A stretch of 64,000 nucleotides of DNA. It comes from Nocardioides lacusdianchii. GTDB lineage: Bacteria; Actinomycetota; Actinomycetes; Propionibacteriales; Nocardioidaceae. Numbering within the stretch: the stretch's first letter is position 1; every line of letters starts with the position of its first letter. Location: NCBI RefSeq assembly GCF_020102855.1, contig NZ_JADHZD010000002.1:310001-374000 (forward strand), in the 5' to 3' direction. This document shows, piece after piece, positions 1 through 7,765 of this stretch. Below the pieces are notes generated by a model. That model was given only the letters and a program-made list of their open reading frames with translations. It made no database searches and was not told the DNA's origin. A program made the position numbers and the translations under genes.

Positions 1-505
1 CGAGCCCGTCGGTGAGGCGCTGCTCGAGCGCCTGCTGCTCCTCCGGTGTCAGCGACGACCAGCACGCGTGTCCGACTCCTCCCGCGACCAGCAGCATGGG
101 GAGGGCCGTCACGGTCCCGGTCAGCACCACCCGCCCGAGCGTGTGGTCGATCGCCTCGCCGGCGTGACGCGACAGCGCGTCGCTCGCCCGGAAGGCCGCC
201 ACCACAGCGCGTACGCCGAGCGCGTCGGCCTCGATGCCCACGGCGCGCACTGCCAAGCCGTCGGTGCCGGCGGTGGCGCCGAGCACCTGGACCTCGGCGT
301 CGGCGAAGGACAGCGGCGACAGCACCGCCGACTCGAGCAGGTCGCCGTCGGCCACGACCCGCACTCCGAGGCCAGCCATCTCGACGAGGTCACCGGCGTG
401 CTGCTCGTAGCGTGCCGCGAGGCCCAGCATCTGCTCGTAGCCCGCCTCCACGCCGTGGGAGCCTCCTGTCACCGACTCGACCGGAGGCAGGATGCCGCTG
501 CTCAC
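1..505 (-). CDS. Hypothetical WXG100-cluster protein (3' end outside window)
   Basis: An open minus-strand frame runs from a GTG start at 503-505 to the window edge, giving about 168 residues with no stop. The start overlaps the stop of the upstream gene by four bases (GTGA), so the two are probably translationally coupled. The protein begins VSSGILPPVESVTGG, has a mixed acidic and helical middle, and carries a hydrophobic stretch near residues 130-145 (VVLTGTVTALPMLLVAGG) that could be a membrane segment or pore-type hairpin. Small actinobacterial type VII-like clusters often hold a WXG100 protein, an EspG-like protein and a larger ORF in this order; I infer a role as partner or effector from that context only. 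The family is not recognised and the C-terminus is missing. Confidence 0.6.
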   Translation of the reverse strand, partial: MSSGILPPVESVTGGSHGVEAGYEQMLGLAARYEQHAGDLVEMAGLGVRVVADGDLLESAVLSPLSFADAEVQVLGATAGTDGLAVRAVGIEADALGVRAVVAAFRASDALSRHAGEAIDHTLGRVVLTGTVTALPMLLVAGGVGHACWSSLTPEEQQALEQRLTDGL

Positions 506-1440
506 GAGGTGACCTCGGCGGCACGCACGGCCAGCTCGCGCGGCAGGTCGACGACGCTGCGGCGCTGGATGCGGACCATCGTCCAGCCGTCGCGGGTGAC
601 GGGTGTGAGCGAGCGCCAGCCGTCGCCCAGGAGCACCCACTCCACGATCCCGACGCCCGGGCGCCCCCGCCGGTCCCGCCCCATCACGGCGGCGTGCAAC
701 CGACCGCGTGAGTCGGACTCGAGCTGCTCGTGCCAGAGGCGTACGTCGGTGTCGGCAGCGGTCTCCAGCATGCCGGGCGAGTCCCCCGCGAGCGTCGTCC
801 CGGTGTGGTCGGCGACCATCACGTCGAGGAGCTCGGTGCGGTGCCGTCGGACCGCCTCGCCGGTGGCGAGCAGGAGCTCCCACGGGGTCTCGACCACGGC
901 GGGCAGCGGAGCGGCACAGGTGCTCTCCCGCAGCATGGCGAGGTCCACGTGGGCGGCCCGACCGAGCTCGAGCCACCAGTCCTCGGCGGCGAGCCAGGCC
1001 AGCTCGAAGGCGAGACCGTCGCCGGTCGAGAGGCACACGACCCAGTCGTCGAGGTTGCGGTGCCAGCTGCGGACGCGGACCGTACCGCGGCGCAGGCGGA
1101 CCAGCACCTCGAGCTCCACGGCGAGCGCCGGGGCGTGCCACACCGCGAGGACCGCGCGCCCATCGTCGGTGGGTACGCCGTCCGCGACGAGGCTGGCGGC
1201 CACGAGCGCCTCGTCGAGGTCGGCCACCGGCACCGCCGGCGCGGGGACGTCGTCGCCGAGCCGACCCACCAGGTCGCCGGCCGCTCCCCCCACCGGCGCA
1301 GGCACCGACGCGAACGGGGACGGCACCCCGGTGAGCTCGGCCAGCCGGTCGACAGCAGCGCGGGTGAGGCGTACGCGTCGCGGGGTGACCGTCTGCTTCT
1401 CGACCGCGTCGCCCCGGGCGTCGAGCAGGATCGCGTTCAT
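502..1440 (-). CDS. EspG-like / ESX-associated hypothetical protein
   Basis: 312 residues from ATG 1438-1440, which overlaps the stop of the WXG100 gene as ATGA. The N-terminus (MNAILLDARG) is followed by an alpha/beta domain rich in short beta strands, with motifs such as VVCLSTGDGLAFELAW and a C-terminal VIDLPRELAVRAAE-like helix. No signal peptide or membrane segment is seen. Size and position directly downstream of a WXG-motif gene resemble EspG-type chaperones that bind WXG100/PE-PPE substrates of type VII secretion; this is a contextual guess, since I see no diagnostic EspG motif. It is translationally coupled on both sides and is likely part of a three-gene operon. Confidence 0.6.
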   Translation of the reverse strand: MNAILLDARGDAVEKQTVTPRRVRLTRAAVDRLAELTGVPSPFASVPAPVGGAAGDLVGRLGDDVPAPAVPVADLDEALVAASLVADGVPTDDGRAVLAVWHAPALAVELEVLVRLRRGTVRVRSWHRNLDDWVVCLSTGDGLAFELAWLAAEDWWLELGRAAHVDLAMLRESTCAAPLPAVVETPWELLLATGEAVRRHRTELLDVMVADHTGTTLAGDSPGMLETAADTDVRLWHEQLESDSRGRLHAAVMGRDRRGRPGVGIVEWVLLGDGWRSLTPVTRDGWTMVRIQRRSVVDLPRELAVRAAEVTS

Positions 1441-1892
1441 CGCACGCCCCCGGACAGCCGGTCGGGCACGTCGAGCCAGTCGCGGTGGCCGTCGGGCGGC
1501 GGCCGGAAGCTCGCCAGCAGCTGGTCGGCCGGGTCCGGGGCCAGGTCCCGGACCCGGTCGAGCGCCGTGTCGGCCAGGCTCGCGAGTCGTGCGCACGCGC
1601 CCTCGACGAGGCCCTGCACCCGCCGGGCGATCTCGCGGATCAGGTCCTTCAGCCGGTCGACCTCGTCGGCATGGCGGCGCAGCGCCCGTGCGGCGTCGTC
1701 GTGCTCGTCGGCCGTGCGCCGCAGCGCGACCGCCCGCTCCGTCATCCGCTCGCGCATCGCCTGCGCGGCCCGGCCCTCCCACACGACCAGCTCGGACGCG
1801 CCGACCAGCCGGTCCGCGCCCCTTCGGATCTCGGCGCCCTGCTCGCCCACCTGCTGGGCCAGGCGCCGGATCACCCCCGTGTCTCCGTACAT
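1437..1892 (-). CDS. WXG100-superfamily protein
   Basis: 151 residues starting at ATG 1890-1892, preceded by a good Shine-Dalgarno (GAGGAGAG on the minus strand). A longer frame exists upstream but lacks this site. The sequence is almost entirely helical. Around residue 35 it carries the motif VVWEG, which fits the W-x-G turn between the two helices of ESAT-6/WXG100 proteins. The second helix is rich in Arg, Glu and Ala, and a C-terminal extension (DPADQLLASF and onward) takes it past the usual 100 residues. Proteins of this kind are secreted or act as partners in type VII systems. No EccC ATPase gene is visible, so any secretion machinery lies beyond the left edge or elsewhere. Confidence 0.72.
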   Translation of the reverse strand: MYGDTGVIRRLAQQVGEQGAEIRRGADRLVGASELVVWEGRAAQAMRERMTERAVALRRTADEHDDAARALRRHADEVDRLKDLIREIARRVQGLVEGACARLASLADTALDRVRDLAPDPADQLLASFRPPPDGHRDWLDVPDRLSGGVR

Positions 1893-2016
1893 CTGTCTCT
1901 CCTCGCCCCCGCGGCGCCGTGGTGCGCCACAGGTCCGATGCCCGAGGCGGCACCGCACCAAACGAGGGCGCGGGCGAGCTGTGGACAAGGCTCCCGGACG
2001 CCTTCGCGCGCCTGCC

Positions 2017-2022
2017 TACTGT
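2017..2022 (+). promoter_or_regulatory. Leaderless -10 element (TACTGT)
   Basis: TACTGT lies exactly six bases before GTG 2029, so transcription should begin at or next to the start codon. The GGAGGG between them is too close to the start to act as a normal ribosome binding site. Confidence 0.55.
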
Positions 2023-2028
2023 GGAGGG

Positions 2029-2781
2029 GTGAACGACCGCGTCGTCGAGCCCGTCTCGTCGCACCCGCCGGCGCTGCACGGCCGGGTGATGATGACCCAG
2101 CACTGGCGCGACCTGACCTTCCTGCACTGGGCTGTCGACCCGGCGCTGGTCGCGCACCGCATGCCCCCGGGCGTCCGCCCCGACACCCTCGACGGCGCCA
2201 CCTACGTCGGCCTGATCCCCTTCCGGATGGTGGGGGCAGGTGTCGCGCGCGGTCCGGGCGTGCCGTGGCTGGGCACGTTCCTCGAGACCAACGTGCGCCT
2301 CTACTCCGTCGACGAGACCGGTCGGCGCGGGATCGTCTTCCTCAGCCTCGACACCGACCGCGCCGGCGTCGTGCTGGGTGCTCGCGCGGCCTTCGGCCTG
2401 CCCTACCGCTGGGCGCGGATGCGCCACCGGCACGACGGCGACGTGCACACCTACGACGCCCGCCTGCGCCACCCCGGCGCGCGCGGGTCGAGCCGCCTCG
2501 TGGTCCGCGCCGGGGCGCGCCGCGAGAGCACGCCGCTCGACGACTTCCTCAGTGCCAGGTGGGGCCTGCACCAGCGTTGGTGGGGCCGGACCCTCTACGT
2601 CCCCAACCAGCACGAGCCCTGGCCGGTGCACGACGCCGAGGTGCTCGCGCTCGACGACGGCCTGATGGCGTCGGTGGGCCTGCCGGGACTGGCCTCGCGA
2701 CCGCCCGACCACGTCGGCTTCAGCCCGGGTGTGTTCACCGAGTTCGGCCTGCCCGGCGACGCCCGGCGCCCGCGCGCCTGA
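2029..2781 (+). CDS. DUF2071 (YqjF-like) family protein
   Basis: 250 residues from GTG 2029. The protein matches the DUF2071/YqjF pattern: an N-terminal LHGRVMMTQHWRDLTFLHW segment, the LVAHRMPPG stretch, and a central FLETNVRLYS followed by GIVFLSLDTDRAG. The family has no established biochemical activity; members resemble acetoacetate-decarboxylase-like folds. The start is chosen because a TACTGT hexamer lies six bases upstream, the leaderless arrangement seen repeatedly in this window. It is divergent from the WXG100 cluster with 136 bases between them, and nothing around it points to a pathway. Confidence 0.75.
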   Translation: MNDRVVEPVSSHPPALHGRVMMTQHWRDLTFLHWAVDPALVAHRMPPGVRPDTLDGATYVGLIPFRMVGAGVARGPGVPWLGTFLETNVRLYSVDETGRRGIVFLSLDTDRAGVVLGARAAFGLPYRWARMRHRHDGDVHTYDARLRHPGARGSSRLVVRAGARRESTPLDDFLSARWGLHQRWWGRTLYVPNQHEPWPVHDAEVLALDDGLMASVGLPGLASRPPDHVGFSPGVFTEFGLPGDARRPRA

Positions 2782-2881
2782 CCCGGGTCCGCCTCAGGGT
2801 CGGACCGGGGCTGATCCCGATGGTGGTGCGGCGCGGGTCGCAGCAGGCTGGAGGCACCAGCCGACCTCCGGAGGACACACC

Positions 2882-3130
2882 ATGGACGACATCCGATCCG
2901 CCTTCGCCCGCCAGGGCCTCGTGCGGTCCAGCGACAGCGGGATCCTGGGCGGCGTCTGCGCCGGCCTCGGTCGCCGGCTCGGTCTCACGCCGTGGATCGC
3001 GCGGCTGCTGTTCGTGGTGCTGCTGATGGTGCTGCCCGGCAGCCAGCTCCTCGTCTATCCCGTCCTCTGGTTCGTGATGCCCGCCGACGACAGCGTCGTC
3101 GCGACCGTCGGCAGCACCAGAGATCGGTAG
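2882..3130 (+). CDS. PspC-domain membrane protein
   Basis: 82 residues from ATG 2882. The core is the PspC signature: GILGGVCAGLGRRLGL, then one hydrophobic helix (LLFVVLLMVL) and a second segment ending YPVLWFVMP. PspC-type proteins are small inner-membrane proteins linked to envelope-stress responses, and in actinobacteria they also occur fused to histidine kinases. This one is free-standing. A GGAGG sequence (2870-2874) precedes the start at good spacing. It lies 100 bases after the DUF2071 gene and could be co-transcribed with the small ORF that follows. Confidence 0.8.
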   Translation: MDDIRSAFARQGLVRSSDSGILGGVCAGLGRRLGLTPWIARLLFVVLLMVLPGSQLLVYPVLWFVMPADDSVVATVGSTRDR

Positions 3131-3194
3131 TCCTGCCGATGCCGGAGCCGCAGCAGGCCGACAGACTCGACGGGATCACCCTGGGGAGGGACCG

Positions 3195-3386
3195 ATGATG
3201 CACACCATCTGGCGTCGCAGTGCGTACGCCGACCAGCTCGAGGCCGAGGTGCGCGACGCGCACTGCTGCCGCGACCGTGACCGCTGCGCGTCCTGCCGGG
3301 TGAAGCTCGACGAGGTCCGCGCGATCCGACGTGACGCGGTCCTGCACTCCATCGCGACCACCAGGCCGCGTCGCTCCATGCGCTGA
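3195..3386 (+). CDS. Small hypothetical protein, Cys-rich core
   Basis: 63 residues, starting at one of two adjacent ATGs (3195, 3198) behind a strong GGGAGGG (3184-3188 region). The protein is basic and has a short cysteine cluster (AHCCRDRDRCASCRVK) that looks like a possible metal-binding knuckle. No family recognised. The ribosome binding site and plus-strand position between two plus-strand genes support a real gene, but the short length leaves doubt. Confidence 0.5.
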   Translation: MMHTIWRRSAYADQLEAEVRDAHCCRDRDRCASCRVKLDEVRAIRRDAVLHSIATTRPRRSMR

Positions 3387-3423
3387 GCACCCGGACCCTC
3401 TGGCCGCTCCCGCACGATCGGCG

Positions 3424-3429
3424 TACCGT
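3424..3429 (+). promoter_or_regulatory. Leaderless -10 element (TACCGT)
   Basis: TACCGT sits seven bases before GTG 3437 and helps decide that start over the in-frame GTG at 3428. Confidence 0.5.
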
Positions 3430-3436
3430 GCTGGAT

Positions 3437-3979
3437 GTGTCCTCATCACCTGTGGCACAGCGGCTGTTCCGGACCGTGGGCGAGAGCCCGGTCGCGGAGC
3501 GGGTCGCCGGTGCGCAGGAAGCGCTCTACCGCCCGCTCCTCGACTGGGCCGTACGCAGCCCGCTGCACACCGACCGGCTCGGCCACTCGGTGCACCCACC
3601 GCTGACCGACGTCACCCTCGGGTGCTGGCTCGGCGCGTCGGTCCTCGACGCCCTGGGCGGGCCGGGGGGTCAGCGCAGCGCCGCCCTGCTGGTGGCGAGC
3701 GGTCTCGTGGCGTCCGGTCCGACGGCGATCGCGGGCGCCGGCGACTGGGCGACGATGTCGGGCAGCGACCGCCGCATCGGCGCGGTCCACGCCCTCGGCA
3801 CGGACGTGGCAACCTTCTTCTTCGTCGGATCGCTCATCGCGCGGCTGCGCGGACGGCACAAGACCGGTGCACGCCTGGCCGTCGCCGGGCACGTGGCCAT
3901 GGCGGGAGCCGGGCTGCTCGGCGGGCACCTCGCCCTCGTCCGCGGCACGGCGGACCGCTCCGCCGCCGAGGTGCGCTAG
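3437..3979 (+). CDS. DUF2231-like membrane protein
   Basis: 180 residues from GTG 3437 (an in-frame GTG at 3428 would add three). The sequence has the DUF2231 layout: a conserved GHSVHPPLTDVTLG before the first helix, a GDWATMSGSDRRIGAVHALG loop with Asp and His, and four hydrophobic segments up to LLGGHLALVRG. Histidines at helix ends are typical of the family and may bind heme or metal, but no member has a firm function. The start follows a TACCGT hexamer by seven bases. Confidence 0.7.
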   Translation: MSSSPVAQRLFRTVGESPVAERVAGAQEALYRPLLDWAVRSPLHTDRLGHSVHPPLTDVTLGCWLGASVLDALGGPGGQRSAALLVASGLVASGPTAIAGAGDWATMSGSDRRIGAVHALGTDVATFFFVGSLIARLRGRHKTGARLAVAGHVAMAGAGLLGGHLALVRGTADRSAAEVR

Positions 3980-4080
3980 ACCTGTCGCAGGATTTCTCGA
4001 CCGGCGATGTCGAAAGGCGCCTGCGCCGTTCGACGTACGTGCGACAACCCGCTCAGCCCACACCCACAGGAGTGATCACG

Positions 4081-4455
4081 ATGCCGCGTTTCATGGGATT
4101 CGTCCGAATGGAGGAGAACATCGGCATGCCGCCGCAGTCGTTGTTCGACGCGATGGACACCTACATCGGCGAGCGCGCCGCCGACGGCCGCTTCATCGAC
4201 GGTGGTGGCCTCTTCGGGACCGAGGACGCCGTCAACTTCGTCGTCCGCTCCGGCGAGGTGAGCCGCGTCGACGGGCCCTACGCCGAGGGCAAGGAGGTCG
4301 TCGGCGGCTGGTCGCTGCTCGAGTACGCCACCGTCGAGGAGGCCGTGGCCGACCAGCGGGAGTTCGCCGAGCTCCACGCCAAGCACTGGCCCGAGGCGAC
4401 CGTGGTCGCGACGCTGCGCCAGGTCTCGGGCGGCCCCGAGACGCCGGGCGACTGA
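4081..4455 (+). CDS. YCII/DGPF-domain protein
   Basis: 124 residues from ATG 4081, with AGGAG upstream. The central motif VDGPYAEGKEVVGGW (residues 63-77) is the DGPF/YCII signature (DGPY here); the N-terminus (MPRFMGFVRMEE) forms the usual first strand of the ferredoxin-like dimer. DGPF proteins are nearly always encoded beside ECF42-group sigma factors, and the next gene is exactly that, 23 bases downstream. Members are thought to be enzymes or ligand binders in stress or secondary-metabolite responses, but the reaction is unknown. Confidence 0.85.
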   Translation: MPRFMGFVRMEENIGMPPQSLFDAMDTYIGERAADGRFIDGGGLFGTEDAVNFVVRSGEVSRVDGPYAEGKEVVGGWSLLEYATVEEAVADQREFAELHAKHWPEATVVATLRQVSGGPETPGD

Positions 4456-4466
4456 CGCAGCCTCAC

Positions 4467-4472
4467 TACGCT
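4467..4472 (+). promoter_or_regulatory. Leaderless -10 element (TACGCT)
   Basis: TACGCT is six bases before GTG 4479. It gives the sigma-factor gene its own promoter in the 23-base gap after the DGPF gene. Confidence 0.5.
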
Positions 4473-4478
4473 GGCCGC

Positions 4479-5762
4479 GTGCCGGCACCCTTCAGGACGG
4501 ACGACCCGACCGAGGCCGTCCACGCCGCGTGGCGGGCCGACTCGGCCCGCCTCGTCGGCGCCCTCACCCGGATGACCCGCGACGTCGAGCTCGCCGCCGA
4601 CCTCGCACAGGACGCACTCGTGGCCGCGCTGGAGCAGTGGCCGGCCACCGGCGTGCCGGACAACCCGACCGCGTGGCTGATGACCACCGCGAAGCGGCGC
4701 GCCGTCGACCACTTCCGGCGCGCCGAGACGCTGCGCCGCAAGGTCGCGGAGATCGAGGGCGGCAGCAGAGGAGAGGAGGCGCAGGTGCCCGACCTCGACG
4801 ACCAGGTCGACCACATCGAGGACGACGTCCTGCGCCTGGTCTTCCTCTCCTGCCACCCCTCTCTCACCCCGGAGTCGCGGGCCGCGCTGACCCTGCGTCT
4901 CGTCGGTGGCCTCACCACCGCCGAGATCGCCCGCGGCTTCCTGACCAGCGAGTCGACGATGGGCCAGCGGATCTCGCGGGCCAAGAAGACCCTGTCGTCC
5001 GCCCGCGCCGACTTCGAGCTGCCGACCGGGGACGAGCGCACGGCGCGCCTCGACGACGTGATGGCCGTGGTCTACCTGATCTTCAACGAGGGCTACACCG
5101 CCACCGCCGGCGACGAGTGGATGCGCCCCGACCTCGCCGCGGAGGCCGTCCGGCTGGCGCGGATGCTGTCGACCCTGGCCCCCGACGAGCCGGAGGTGCT
5201 GGGGCTCCAGGCGCTGCTCGAGATCCAGGGCTCGCGGACCGCCGCCCGCCTCGACGACGACGGCGTACCCGTCCTGCTGGAGTCGCAGGACCGCAGCCGG
5301 TGGGACCGCCTGATGATCCGCCGCGGGCTGGCTGCCCTGCGCGCCGCGGAGGACCTCGCCTCGCGTGGGGCGCCCGTCAGCCGCTACTTCCTCCAGGCCT
5401 CGATCGCCGCGCAGCACGCTCTCGCCGCCCGCGCCGAGGACACCGACTGGCGGCGCATCGCTGCCCTGTACGACGTCCTGGCGCAGGCCGCGCCCGGTCC
5501 GGTCGTCGAGGTCAACCGTGCGGTCGCCTACGGGCGGGCGCACGGCCCGGAGGCGGGCCTCGCCGTGCTCGACGCCGTGGCACCCGACGCCCTCGGCGAC
5601 TCGGCCCTCGTGCCGAGCGTGCGCGGCGACCTGCTCGAGCGCGCCGGCCGGCACGACGAGGCTGCTGCCGCCTTCGCGGAGGCCGCTGGCCGTACCCGCA
5701 ACGCCGGCGAGCGCACCGTGCTCGAGCGGCGGGCGGCCGAGAACGCGCGCGTGGCTCGCTGA
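4479..5762 (+). CDS. ECF42-type RNA polymerase sigma factor
   Basis: 427 residues from GTG 4479. Region sigma-2 lies near residues 12-85 (ELAADLAQDALVAALEQW, then NPTAWLMTTAKRRAVDHFRR). Region sigma-4 lies near 120-175 (LSCHPSLTPESRAALTLRL, then GLTTAEIARGFLTSESTMG). It then has a C-terminal extension of about 250 residues (DVMAVVYLIFNEGYTAT onward, with TPR-like helices). This long extension defines the ECF41/ECF42-like sigma factors that need no anti-sigma factor; the extension itself controls activity. A DGPF gene just upstream is the standard ECF42 partner. The start is set by a TACGCT hexamer six bases ahead. Confidence 0.9.
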   Translation: MPAPFRTDDPTEAVHAAWRADSARLVGALTRMTRDVELAADLAQDALVAALEQWPATGVPDNPTAWLMTTAKRRAVDHFRRAETLRRKVAEIEGGSRGEEAQVPDLDDQVDHIEDDVLRLVFLSCHPSLTPESRAALTLRLVGGLTTAEIARGFLTSESTMGQRISRAKKTLSSARADFELPTGDERTARLDDVMAVVYLIFNEGYTATAGDEWMRPDLAAEAVRLARMLSTLAPDEPEVLGLQALLEIQGSRTAARLDDDGVPVLLESQDRSRWDRLMIRRGLAALRAAEDLASRGAPVSRYFLQASIAAQHALAARAEDTDWRRIAALYDVLAQAAPGPVVEVNRAVAYGRAHGPEAGLAVLDAVAPDALGDSALVPSVRGDLLERAGRHDEAAAAFAEAAGRTRNAGERTVLERRAAENARVAR

Positions 5763-5830
5763 CCCCGAGACCTTCGGCCCTGTCGCAGCCCGTCTGCGGG
5801 TGCCACGATGCAGGAGAGCCTGAGGAGGCG

Positions 5831-6430
5831 ATGCCCGTGCGGCACCTGACGATCGCAGGTCTGGCCCTGTCCCTGTCCCTCGCCGCGGCACCCGCAGTCG
5901 CGGCCGTGATCGACGGCACCGGCGGGAACGACCGGTTGACCGGCACGTCGCGTGCCGACGTCATCCGGGGACTCGGTGGCCGTGATGTGCTGCAGGGCCG
6001 CAGCGGGCCCGATGTGCTGCGCGGCGGACCGGACGCGGACATGGTCTTCGGCGACGGCGGCCGAGACCTGCTCGTCGGCGGCACCGGGCGCGACGTACTC
6101 TCCGGCGGACCCGGTGGCGACCGCCTGCGCGGTGGCGCCGGTGCCGACTCCCTCACCGACGGCGTGATCACCGAGCTGAGCGCCGAGCCGGGCAACGACC
6201 TGCTGCGTGCCGGCCCGGGCGACGACTTCCTCGGCGTGACCGGCGGTCAGGACCGGGTCTTCGCCGGCACCGGCGACGACGAGCTGAAGACGATCGACGA
6301 CGGGGTGGTCGACACCATCGACTGCGGCGACGGCACCGACTCGGTCACCTACTTCGAGGTCGACGGCGAGGGCGGCCTCGACCCGCTCGACGTGCTCGTC
6401 GGGTGCGAGCAGGTGAGCGAGGCCCGCTGA
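5831..6430 (+). CDS. Secreted RTX-like calcium-binding repeat protein
   Basis: 199 residues from ATG 5831, directly behind GAGGAGG. An N-terminal signal peptide (LTIAGLALSLSLAAAPAVAA) is followed by a run of GGxGxDxxx nonapeptide-type repeats (for example GTGGNDRLTG, GGRDVLQG, GGPDADMVFGDGG, GGAGADSL) over residues 28-115, then a looser C-terminal part ending in a CGDGTD...CEQ cysteine pair. Such repeats form calcium-bound beta-rolls. No catalytic domain is seen, so it may be a surface or matrix protein. Confidence 0.8.
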   Translation: MPVRHLTIAGLALSLSLAAAPAVAAVIDGTGGNDRLTGTSRADVIRGLGGRDVLQGRSGPDVLRGGPDADMVFGDGGRDLLVGGTGRDVLSGGPGGDRLRGGAGADSLTDGVITELSAEPGNDLLRAGPGDDFLGVTGGQDRVFAGTGDDELKTIDDGVVDTIDCGDGTDSVTYFEVDGEGGLDPLDVLVGCEQVSEAR

Positions 6431-6537
6431 CCCAGGACGGCCGACAACTTGTCGGGCACGTGCGGCGTCACACCGCCGTACGACACCCACTCGCTCGGCG
6501 CACGTCATGACGGCCCGACCCGAACGCAAGGCCACCC

Positions 6538-7761
6538 ATGTCTGCCCGTCTGCCTGCCCGACGCCTCCTCACCCGCGGCGCCCTCGCGCTGCTCCTCCCC
6601 GCCTCCCTGCTCGCCGGTTCGGCGACCGGCTCGGCCTCGGAGCCGGCGCCCCCGTCCGAGCCCGCGGCCAACGTCGCGGTGAAGAAGGCCAAGCGCCAGT
6701 GGGTCAAGCTCGAGGCGCTCCCCCCGATCGTCCAGCACGGCCGCGGCGTGGCCAGCCCGGACGCAGCGCGCGCCGCGCTCACCGCGACGCTGCGCCCCGT
6801 GCGGGTGGGCCGCCGGTTCGAGCTCCAGGTCCAGCAGGACGACATGTGGTCCGTGGTCGCCACCGCACGGCAGGACCGTCGCGGCCGGGCGCAGTTCGCC
6901 GCCGCGTCCACCGACGGGAAGGGAGCGCTGACCTACCGGGTCAAGGCCCTGCCGTTCCGCGGCCTCCGCAAGGTCACGAGCGCCCCGGTGAGCACCGCCC
7001 GCTGGCAGCGCGCGTCGTGGACCGACGAGTTCTCCGGCGACCAGCTCGACCCGGTGTGGAACCACCGCGGCCGGGAGTACGTGAAGACCGCCCGCCGCTC
7101 GTGCTCCAAGGGCGACCCGCGCGCCGTCACCGTCGGCGGTGGGGCCGCGCGCCTCAGCGTCATCAAGGACCCCGACACGACGAAGAAGTGCCGCATCCGC
7201 GGTCGCGACGCGGTGCCCGGAAAGTACGCCTACCGCCTCAACGGCCACATCGGCACCCAGGGCGCCTACTCGTTCCGCTACGGCCACGCCGCCGCCCGGG
7301 TGAAGTTCCACCGCCTGCGCGGGCAGCACGGCGCCTTCTGGCTCCAGCCGGCCGACGGCATGCACCCCGCGTCCACGGGCGCGGAGATCGACGTCGTGGA
7401 GTACTTCGGCGACCGCCACCCGCAGGGCGGACTGGCCACCTTCATGCACCGCTACGACGCCCGCGGCCGCGTCTCCTCGGGCGGCTGGATCCCGAACTCG
7501 CGCTCCTACCTCCACGGCAGGCGCGACGGCTGGTCGAAGAACTACCACGTCTTCTCGGTCGAGTGGACGCCGCGCACGGTCGTCTTCCGCATCGACGGCA
7601 AGGAGACCCGCCGGATGCGCGTGGGCATCTCCGACGTGCGCCAGTTCCCCATCCTGAGCCTCATCGCCGCCGACTACGAGATCCCCAAGATCCAGGGCAG
7701 CCGCCTGCCCCAGCACATGTACGTCGACTGGGTGCGGGTGTGGGAAACGCCCGAGCCGTGA
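6538..7761 (+). CDS. Secreted glycoside hydrolase family 16 protein
   Basis: 407 residues from ATG 6538. It has a signal peptide (residues 1-35), an immunoglobulin-like or linker segment to about residue 155, and a GH16 beta-jelly-roll domain to the end. The GH16 catalytic signature EIDVVE is complete: E283 (nucleophile), D285 and E288 (acid/base). GH16 enzymes are endo-acting on beta-1,3/1,4-glucans and on galactans such as agar or carrageenan; I cannot tell the substrate from the sequence. It is probably exported by Sec or Tat (RLPARRLLTRG is basic but lacks a clear twin-arginine motif). It converges with the minus-strand lipoprotein gene, with four bases between them. Confidence 0.88.
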   Translation: MSARLPARRLLTRGALALLLPASLLAGSATGSASEPAPPSEPAANVAVKKAKRQWVKLEALPPIVQHGRGVASPDAARAALTATLRPVRVGRRFELQVQQDDMWSVVATARQDRRGRAQFAAASTDGKGALTYRVKALPFRGLRKVTSAPVSTARWQRASWTDEFSGDQLDPVWNHRGREYVKTARRSCSKGDPRAVTVGGGAARLSVIKDPDTTKKCRIRGRDAVPGKYAYRLNGHIGTQGAYSFRYGHAAARVKFHRLRGQHGAFWLQPADGMHPASTGAEIDVVEYFGDRHPQGGLATFMHRYDARGRVSSGGWIPNSRSYLHGRRDGWSKNYHVFSVEWTPRTVVFRIDGKETRRMRVGISDVRQFPILSLIAADYEIPKIQGSRLPQHMYVDWVRVWETPEP

Positions 7762-7765
7762 CGCG

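Noticed and set aside
5900..6180. Short tandem repeats as a DNA repeat array or CRISPR
   Set aside because: They are codon-level glycine-aspartate repeats of the RTX-like protein, with no conserved spacer pattern. No CRISPR-like array was found anywhere in the window.
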